Below are positions 27,059-31,865 of a stretch of 31,865 bases of DNA, piece by piece. The translations under genes and the position numbers were made by a program. The DNA comes from DAIUCA01 sp964613675. GTDB taxonomy: Bacteria; Pseudomonadota; Gammaproteobacteria; Competibacterales; Competibacteraceae. Position 1 is the stretch's first letter. Each line of letters starts with the position of its first letter. The stretch spans positions 1 through 31,865 of the forward strand of contig CAZTIH010000018.1 of NCBI GenBank assembly GCA_964613675.1, written 5' to 3'. The notes under the pieces were generated by a model. That model was not told where the DNA came from and made no database searches. It saw only the letters and a program-made list of their open reading frames with translations.

Positions 27059-28552
27059 TTACACCGTCTCCCCAAAGTAGGCCCGCACCACGGCATGATC
27101 GCTAAACTCGCGGCGTAACCCATTGATTTCTTGATAATTTTCGTGGCCTTTCCCCGCAATCAGTACGACTTCTCGCGTAGGATCATGACCGACCGCTTGG
27201 TCAAGTGCGTAAATGATTGCGGCCTTTCGGTCGAGTTCGACGGTCACTCGCTTGCGATCCGCATTCGAGACCCCCTCCATGATGTGAGCGACAATGGTTT
27301 CAGGCGCTTCTCGACGGGGATTGTCACTGGTGATAACCACGGAATCCGCCCATTTTGCGGCCATTTCGCCCATTTGAGACCGTTTTCCCGTATCCCGATC
27401 CCCCCCACAGCCAAATACACATGTCAACCTTGAATGGGGTTGATGACCCCGAATCGCTTTTAAGGCCTGTTCGAGGGCATGGGGCGTATGGGCGTAGTCG
27501 ATAATGACCGTGGGCCTCGATGACGCCAACACCACGCTTTCCATACGCCCTCGCACGGGTTTAAGCGCAGTGAGTTGCCGACAACTGTGGCTAAGAGATT
27601 GGTCGAGCGACAACAACACCGCCAAACACCCCAACACATTTGCGCCGTTGAATGCCCCCAGAAGCGAGACCGCCACGGACGCCATTCCCCAAGAAGAGTT
27701 CACCTCAAACCGCAATCCCGTCGGCGTCAATTGCAATGCGCGCCCCTGCACAAAACGCTTTTGTTTCAAAGGGGTATCGCTAAATCCATAGGCAATGGCG
27801 TCGGGAAGTGCGGTCAACCACGCGGCCCCTTGTGGATCATCAGCGTTCAAAACGACTTGACGGGGGGCCAAATCGAAAAATAACCGCTTTTTCGCCGCCA
27901 CATAGTTCGCCAACGAACCGTGATAATCGAGATGATCGCGGGAAATCTGCGTTAACAAGGTCGAAGCCCAACAAAGCCCGTCCACGCGCCCCTGGTCGAG
28001 GGCATGAGAGGACACTTCCATCGACGCAAAAGCGCATTTTTGTTCAACAAAATCCATCAGATGATTGACCACAGCTAAGGCGTCGGGGGTCGTGTGCGTG
28101 GGGGCCACCGTCGTCGGCCAATGCCCCGTTCCCAAGGTTCCAATCACGCCACAGCCCCCTTTGGACGCCAAAATTTGGGCCAAAAAATGGCTACACGAAG
28201 TTTTTCCATCTGTACCGGTGATGCCTATGAGTTGCAAGCGCCGCGAAGGAAACCCACTTGCCCGCTCGGCCAGTCGCGCAAGACCACGCCGTAAGTTCGG
28301 CACTTCAACCAATGGCACCTTTCCTTGAGGGCATTCCCCGTCAAAAGGCGGTTCCCACAACACGACCGCCGCCTGCGCCTGTACCGCAGCCTCGTAAAAC
28401 GACAGGCCGTGATGCTGCAACCCCCGCGTCGCGCAAAACGCCATGCCCGCCCCAATCTCACGGCTATCACTCGCTAAACCGTTGATTTTTAAGGGAGGTG
28501 CCCCCGGCAATAGGGCCGTAAGCAATAACTGCTGTGGGAAACGCAATGCCAT
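27059..28552 (-). CDS. murE: UDP-MurNAc-L-alanyl-D-glutamate--meso-diaminopimelate ligase MurE
   Basis: ATP-dependent ligase that adds the third stem residue. The motif SDNPRREAPETI contains DNPR, the mark of enzymes using meso-diaminopimelate rather than lysine. The 497 residues match E. coli (495). The N-terminal domain has GLASDSREIGAGMAFCATRG; the ATP loop GITGTDGKTS is at 110-119; MEVSSHALDQGRVDG, with the substrate and metal contacts, follows; later come DYAHTPHALEQAL and VFGCGGDRDTGKR, and near the end IAGKGHENYQ. The gene starts 5 bases after ftsI and its TAA is followed at once by the murF ATG. Confidence 0.98.
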   Translation of the reverse strand: MALRFPQQLLLTALLPGAPPLKINGLASDSREIGAGMAFCATRGLQHHGLSFYEAAVQAQAAVVLWEPPFDGECPQGKVPLVEVPNLRRGLARLAERASGFPSRRLQLIGITGTDGKTSCSHFLAQILASKGGCGVIGTLGTGHWPTTVAPTHTTPDALAVVNHLMDFVEQKCAFASMEVSSHALDQGRVDGLCWASTLLTQISRDHLDYHGSLANYVAAKKRLFFDLAPRQVVLNADDPQGAAWLTALPDAIAYGFSDTPLKQKRFVQGRALQLTPTGLRFEVNSSWGMASVAVSLLGAFNGANVLGCLAVLLSLDQSLSHSCRQLTALKPVRGRMESVVLASSRPTVIIDYAHTPHALEQALKAIRGHQPHSRLTCVFGCGGDRDTGKRSQMGEMAAKWADSVVITSDNPRREAPETIVAHIMEGVSNADRKRVTVELDRKAAIIYALDQAVGHDPTREVVLIAGKGHENYQEINGLRREFSDHAVVRAYFGETV

Positions 28553-28557
28553 CTCAA

Positions 28558-30261
28558 TTAACGCCGCGCCGTGGTCGTGACAGGAATCGGGGCGTCCAAC
28601 GGCACCTGCAATAACCGCAAGGTGTGGCCGACCACTTCGCTAAAAATAGGCGCTGCGACGAGACCGCCGTACACCTTTCCCTTGGGTTCGTCCAGCATGA
28701 TGACCATGACGATGCGCGGTCGCGAAATCGGTGCTACCCCCGCAAACAAGGCCAGATAACGGCTGCGATCGTAGCGTCCGCCAATCGCTTTATGCGCCGT
28801 CCCAGTCTTCCCCCCCACGCGGTACCCCGGCACCGCCGCCCGCCGCGCTGTCCCCTCCCGACTCACCGACGCCTCCAGCATTCGACGGGTCGCCATTGCC
28901 GTCTCAATGGACATTGCTCGCACACCTTCCGGAGGGGCCTCGCGTTTCAAAAGGGTAGCGGGATAGCTCATCCCATCTGCGGCCAATGCGCTGTAAGCCC
29001 GCGCCAACTGCACCAAATTCACCGACAACCCATATCCAAACGTGCGAGTGGCGTAATCGAACAGTCCCCAACGCTGAGGCGGCGGCAGTACACCGCGCTG
29101 CTCCCCGGCGAAGTTCAAACCGGTGGGCTGGTTAAACCCCGATTGTGTGAGTAATAACCAAAACTGTTCTGCGGGAACGGCCTGGGCAAGCTTGGCAACC
29201 CCGACATTGCTCGATTTTGCAATGATGCCCGTCAACGACATGCGCCCGTAGGCCCGTGGATCCCGTACTCGATGCCGCCCCACTTGAATCGACGCCGGTA
29301 AGTCGAGCATCGCCTCGGGTCGAAACAAACCCGACTCCAACGCCGCCGCCACCATGAACGGCTTCATTGTCGAACCTGGCTCGAAAACATCCGTCACCGC
29401 CCGATTGCGCAATGCCCCAGGTTGCCGTTGAGTGCGGTCGTTGGGATTGATGGTCGGCACATTGGCCAGCGCCAAAATCTCCCCCGTATGCGGATCCATC
29501 ACGATGGCCGATCCCGCCAAAGCATTGTGTTCCTGCACCGCATTCGCCAACGCTGTATGGGTAAAATATTGAATGCGACTATCCAAACTGAGCGTCAAAT
29601 TTTGCCCCGGCTGGGGCGATTCAACCACTTCCAAATCATCGACTTGTCGATTACGGCGATCCCGTACCACCTGCCGCCGTCCCGGGTTTCCCTTCAAGAG
29701 ACTGTCATAAGCCAACTCAAGGCCCTCCTGACCTTGGTCGTCGATGTTGGTGTATCCCAACACCGATGCGGCAACCTCCAAATCGGGGTAAAACCGTCGA
29801 AACTCACGGGCTCGATATAACCCCGGCGTGCTTCCCAGATTTTCCATAATCCAATCCACCTGATGCGGCGGCAGGTGACGCGCTAAGTACATGAATCGCT
29901 TACCTTCGTACTGCGCCAGACGATTGTGTAATTGTTCGAGCGACAACCCCAATGCATGGGCTAATGGCGGATGTTGCGGGGTAGCGGCGGTAAAAAATTG
30001 CGGATCGACCCACAGCGAATCGACGGCTGTACTCACTGCCATCGGTCGGTTTTGGCGGTCAAGCAACATCCCTCGGTGCGCCTGCAACGAGACGCTGCGG
30101 TGATGACGCCGATTACCTTCACCTTGCAAAAAATCCCGTTCGATAAGCTGCAATTGCACCGCCCGCCCCAGCAACAACACGGCACCGAACAACAAGCAAC
30201 CCAGCACGAGGTGTCGCCGTTGCGTTACATTCAGGCGTATCGCAGAAGATATTTTTTTCAT
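28558..30261 (-). CDS. ftsI: Septal peptidoglycan transpeptidase FtsI (PBP3)
   Basis: Class B penicillin-binding protein that crosslinks septal peptidoglycan with FtsW; anchored in the inner membrane with the catalytic domain in the periplasm. The 567 residues match the family (588 in E. coli). A short basic tail is followed by one membrane helix (about 17-35). The pedestal domain includes HRGMLLDRQNRPMAVS and REFRRFYPDLEVAASVLGYTN. The transpeptidase domain carries the active-site serine in STMK (297-300), SSN (350-352) and KTGTA (485-489). It overlaps the ftsL stop by ATGA. A C-terminal stretch after about 555 is variable. Confidence 0.98.
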   Translation of the reverse strand: MKKISSAIRLNVTQRRHLVLGCLLFGAVLLLGRAVQLQLIERDFLQGEGNRRHHRSVSLQAHRGMLLDRQNRPMAVSTAVDSLWVDPQFFTAATPQHPPLAHALGLSLEQLHNRLAQYEGKRFMYLARHLPPHQVDWIMENLGSTPGLYRAREFRRFYPDLEVAASVLGYTNIDDQGQEGLELAYDSLLKGNPGRRQVVRDRRNRQVDDLEVVESPQPGQNLTLSLDSRIQYFTHTALANAVQEHNALAGSAIVMDPHTGEILALANVPTINPNDRTQRQPGALRNRAVTDVFEPGSTMKPFMVAAALESGLFRPEAMLDLPASIQVGRHRVRDPRAYGRMSLTGIIAKSSNVGVAKLAQAVPAEQFWLLLTQSGFNQPTGLNFAGEQRGVLPPPQRWGLFDYATRTFGYGLSVNLVQLARAYSALAADGMSYPATLLKREAPPEGVRAMSIETAMATRRMLEASVSREGTARRAAVPGYRVGGKTGTAHKAIGGRYDRSRYLALFAGVAPISRPRIVMVIMLDEPKGKVYGGLVAAPIFSEVVGHTLRLLQVPLDAPIPVTTTARR

Positions 30262-30518
30262 GGCCGTAAGTACTCCACAGCAGAAGGAGAAGGGGGAATC
30301 AAACCCTGTGACCGAGCGGCCGGATCCAGCCGAGCGGGGGTTGTGCGCGTGCTAAGTTCGGTCCGCAACGCCTCTCGTTCCACTAATAGGTTGTCGTATT
30401 GAATGCGCAGCGTCTGTAACTCGCCGTGCCGTTGACGGGTGAGATGTTTGCTGTAAATCAAGCTCAGGCCGCTTCCAAAGACCGCGACCAGCAACACGGC
30501 AATTAAGGCGTGATTCAT
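30258..30518 (-). CDS. ftsL: Cell division protein FtsL
   Basis: Small bitopic inner-membrane protein that forms a complex with FtsB and FtsQ and activates FtsWI. The 86 residues have a hydrophobic membrane segment at about 4-22, then a heptad-like helical stretch (HGELQTLRIQYDNLLVEREALRTEL) suited to a coiled coil, and a short proline-containing tail. Identity rests on size, topology and position between rsmH and ftsI, since the sequence itself is poorly conserved in the family. ATGA overlaps link it to both neighbours. Confidence 0.92.
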   Translation of the reverse strand: MNHALIAVLLVAVFGSGLSLIYSKHLTRQRHGELQTLRIQYDNLLVEREALRTELSTRTTPARLDPAARSQGLIPPSPSAVEYLRP

Positions 30519-31486
30519 ATTAAACGCTCCGCAATTCGCAAAAGGGCACTTCGAGCGCGCGGATTCTGTTGGATTTCGTGCACTGAAGGCGAGATTTTGG
30601 CCACCTTTTGCAATCGCCCCCGCGTTGCGGTTCCCGTAACGGGTAAGTCAAGCGGCAGCGTGGGGCCTTGGGTTTCCTGCTGAAAAAAGCGTTTGACCAA
30701 CCGATCTTCCAGCGAATGAAAGCTCATCACCGCGAGTCGCCCCTGAGGTGACAACGCCGCTACGGCTTGTGGCAAAACGCGCTGTAACTGACCGAGTTCG
30801 TCGTTAATGAAGATGCGTAGCGCTTGAAAACTGCGGGTTGCGGGATGTTTATGGCGTTCACGCGACGGGATGGCGTGGGCAATACATTCCGCGAGGTGAC
30901 GGGTATGGGTGAACGGCGCCAGCGACCGCTTTTCAACAAGCGCCCGAGCAATTCGACGACTAAACCGTTCCTCGCCGTACTCCCACAAAATCCGCGCAAT
31001 GGTTGACTCGTCGGCCCGCTGTAACCACGCACTGACGGGTTCGCCTTGCGAAGGATCCATGCGCATATCGAGTGGGCCATCGTGTTGGAAACTAAACCCG
31101 CGTTCGGGGGTGTCGAGTTGAGGGGAGGACACCCCTAAATCCAACAAAATGCCATCGACGGTGGGCCATTGCTGCGCGACTAACAGGGTGTGGAGCTGAT
31201 CAAAAGCGGCGTGAACACAGGTGACGCGGGGGTCGTGGGCAAATCGCTGTTGCCCAGCCCGAACGGCGTCAGCGTCCCGATCCAACGCCAATATCTGGGC
31301 ATCGGGGGCGAGATGTTCGAGGAGGGCCGCCGTATGTCCCCCCCGCCCGAGCGTACCATCGACGAAACGCCCATGAGGTCGGTGCGCGAGATGTTGGATG
31401 ATTTCCGAACACAGAACGGGGACATGCCGCGCCGTAGATGGCGGGGAGGCGGAGGCGCACTGAAGGGGGGTAAAGGATAGCGTCAC
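30515..31486 (-). CDS. rsmH: 16S rRNA (cytosine-1402-N4)-methyltransferase RsmH (MraW)
   Basis: SAM-dependent enzyme that methylates N4 of C1402 in the ribosomal P site. It starts at a GTG (31486), giving 323 residues against 313 in E. coli, with about 20 variable residues before RHVPVLCSE. The SAM-binding motif is FVDGTLGRGGHTAALLE (41-57); the acidic motif II ALDRD and the family blocks GILLDLGVSSPQLD, RGFSFQHDGPLDMRMD, FQALRIFINDEL and MSFHSLEDRLVKRFF follow. A short open frame upstream ends in a TGA that overlaps the GTG start (GTGA), the same coupling pattern as in the rest of the cluster. The usual upstream neighbour mraZ is absent. Confidence 0.96.
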   Translation of the reverse strand: MTLSFTPLQCASASPPSTARHVPVLCSEIIQHLAHRPHGRFVDGTLGRGGHTAALLEHLAPDAQILALDRDADAVRAGQQRFAHDPRVTCVHAAFDQLHTLLVAQQWPTVDGILLDLGVSSPQLDTPERGFSFQHDGPLDMRMDPSQGEPVSAWLQRADESTIARILWEYGEERFSRRIARALVEKRSLAPFTHTRHLAECIAHAIPSRERHKHPATRSFQALRIFINDELGQLQRVLPQAVAALSPQGRLAVMSFHSLEDRLVKRFFQQETQGPTLPLDLPVTGTATRGRLQKVAKISPSVHEIQQNPRARSALLRIAERLI

Positions 31487-31526
31487 GGCGGCCGACTCGC
31501 TGGCATGTCAAGGGGAACGGGAGGAG

Positions 31527-31544
31527 ATGAGAACAGTTTCTCAT
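31527..31544. repeat. Palindrome upstream of rsmH (operator-like or weak terminator)
   Basis: ATGAGAA and TTCTCAT form a perfect 7-base inverted repeat with a 4-base loop. On the plus strand it is followed by TTTTTAT, like a weak terminator for anything reading from the left. On the minus strand it lies just downstream of the candidate -10 box, where a repressor site would overlap the transcript start. Confidence 0.5.
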
Positions 31545-31545
31545 T

Positions 31546-31574
31546 TTTATAGGGACTTTGTTCCAATTCCTGAA
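31546..31574 (-). promoter_or_regulatory. Candidate promoter of the dcw cluster
   Basis: On the minus strand TATAAA (31546-31551) lies 17 bases from TTCAGG (31569-31574), about 60 bases upstream of the rsmH start. The -10 is good and the -35 poor. No GTGGG/TGGGN repeats of the kind bound by MraZ are seen nearby. Confidence 0.35.
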
Positions 31575-31604
31575 CGGTTTACTTCACGATTGCAACAATT
31601 CACG

Positions 31605-31700
31605 CTAAAAAACCAAAATATTGACATCCTCCCCGCCCTGAAGGGTAGGGATTCCGACACTGTTTAAGCGGTTCTTGCGGACTTTGCAAAAACAGTTCGG
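31605..31700 (-). mobile_element. IS200/IS605-type (tnpB-bearing) right-end remnant
   Basis: The minus strand reads GGAATCCCTACCC, TTCA, then GGGCGGGGAGGATGTCAA: an imperfect stem of eight pairs with one mismatch (CCCTACCC with GGGCGGGG, about 31631-31650) followed by GGATGTCAA. This hairpin and flank are the hallmark right end of tnpB-type IS200/IS605 family elements, recognised from memory. The minus-strand frame through it (ending KNRLNSVGIPTLQGGEDVN before a stop at 31605) looks like the translated tail often annotated at the end of TnpB proteins. No TnpB catalytic or zinc-finger motif is visible up to the window edge, so this is a remnant, or the element is interrupted at about 31700-31740. 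The exact ends are not determined. Confidence 0.55.
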
Positions 31701-31865
31701 GGGGTTCCTGTTGCCGACGGCAGCGCGTTTGATCGCTTCCAACGCCCCTCGACCTCGATGCCGACGCTGCCCGCCCACAACGGCGGTCTCTTCGATCCCC
31801 GTCGCCACCTGCTTCTGAGCCGCGTCACCGTCGCCGATGCCTACCTCGCGCCGGTGCTCCACGCC
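31668..31865 (+). pseudogene. Fragment resembling an Eco57I/PglX-type DNA adenine methylase
   Basis: The plus-strand frame is open from 31668 to the window end. Its second half reads LPAHNGGLFDPRRHLLLSRV followed by TVADAYLAPVLHA (31767-31865), which resembles the pattern L-P-x-Y-N-G-G-L-F-D followed by xDxxLAxxLxxL in large type IIG or BREX PglX-like methylase proteins. Codons end in G or C far more often than in the rest of the window, which suggests foreign DNA. No start codon with a ribosome binding site is clear, and the first part (31668-31742) shows no recognisable homology, so the gene is probably cut at its 5' end near the IS-type hairpin. An antisense frame is also open across this stretch, so strand and identity are tentative. 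Confidence 0.4.

Noticed and set aside
31506..31511. Perfect TTGACA on the minus strand upstream of rsmH
   Set aside because: No -10-like hexamer lies 16-18 bases downstream; that position is GC-rich and inside the rsmH start.
31605..31862. Minus-strand frame of 85 codons as a complete gene
   Set aside because: Only its last part matches the tail typical of TnpB-type elements; the rest lacks TnpB motifs and lies opposite the methylase-like frame, so I list a remnant instead.
1..31865. CRISPR arrays, tRNA or rRNA genes, prophage genes
   Set aside because: No regularly spaced repeats, cloverleaf-type sequences or phage gene families were seen by eye.

Overview
This window is a stretch of gammaproteobacterial chromosome. 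Gene order and protein families (the division and cell wall 'dcw' cluster, lpxC, secA, argJ, mutT, coaE, pilDCB) match the gammaproteobacterial arrangement. MurE carries the DNPR motif of enzymes that add meso-diaminopimelate, and LpxC shows that the cell makes lipid A, so it is Gram-negative. Genus cannot be fixed from the sequence. Base composition is moderate (near 50% GC by eye), except for a GC-rich patch at the extreme right end. A 10-base run of N and a one-base frameshift in an essential gene mark this as a draft assembly.

Left third, plus strand (1-9587): the 3' part of a large NAD-dependent glutamate dehydrogenase (gdhB), then pilB, pilC and pilD (type IV pilus assembly ATPase, inner-membrane platform protein and prepilin peptidase), a solitary C5-cytosine DNA methyltransferase, and coaE (last step of coenzyme A synthesis). 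The methyltransferase sits tightly between pilD and coaE. No pilin gene or restriction enzyme gene is visible beside it.

Right two thirds, minus strand (31486 down to 9548): rsmH, ftsL, ftsI, murE, murF, mraY, murD, ftsW, murG, murC, murB, ftsQ, ftsA and ftsZ, ended by a Rho-independent terminator, then lpxC, secA, argJ and a mutT-like gene. From rsmH to ftsQ the genes are packed with 4-base ATGA overlaps, a 1-base overlap, or gaps of a few bases. Together they carry UDP-MurNAc through the stem-peptide ligases (MurC-D-E-F), lipid I and II synthesis (MraY, MurG) and septal polymerisation and crosslinking (FtsW, FtsI), and they supply the divisome scaffold (FtsL, FtsQ, FtsA, FtsZ). ddlB is absent from the cluster and mraZ is absent upstream of rsmH.

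The points most worth a second look are: (i) the mutT-like protein, which continues in frame from a complete Nudix domain into a membrane helix and a probable periplasmic domain, and whose 3' end overlaps coaE by 40 bases on opposite strands; (ii) the lone cytosine methyltransferase; (iii) the murC frameshift; (iv) the right edge, where the usual mraZ is replaced by an IS200/IS605-type right-end hairpin and a GC-rich fragment that reads like part of an Eco57I/PglX-type adenine methylase. I saw no CRISPR array, tRNA or rRNA. I did not find a convincing complete new multi-gene system; the Nudix fusion is the best candidate for undescribed biology.
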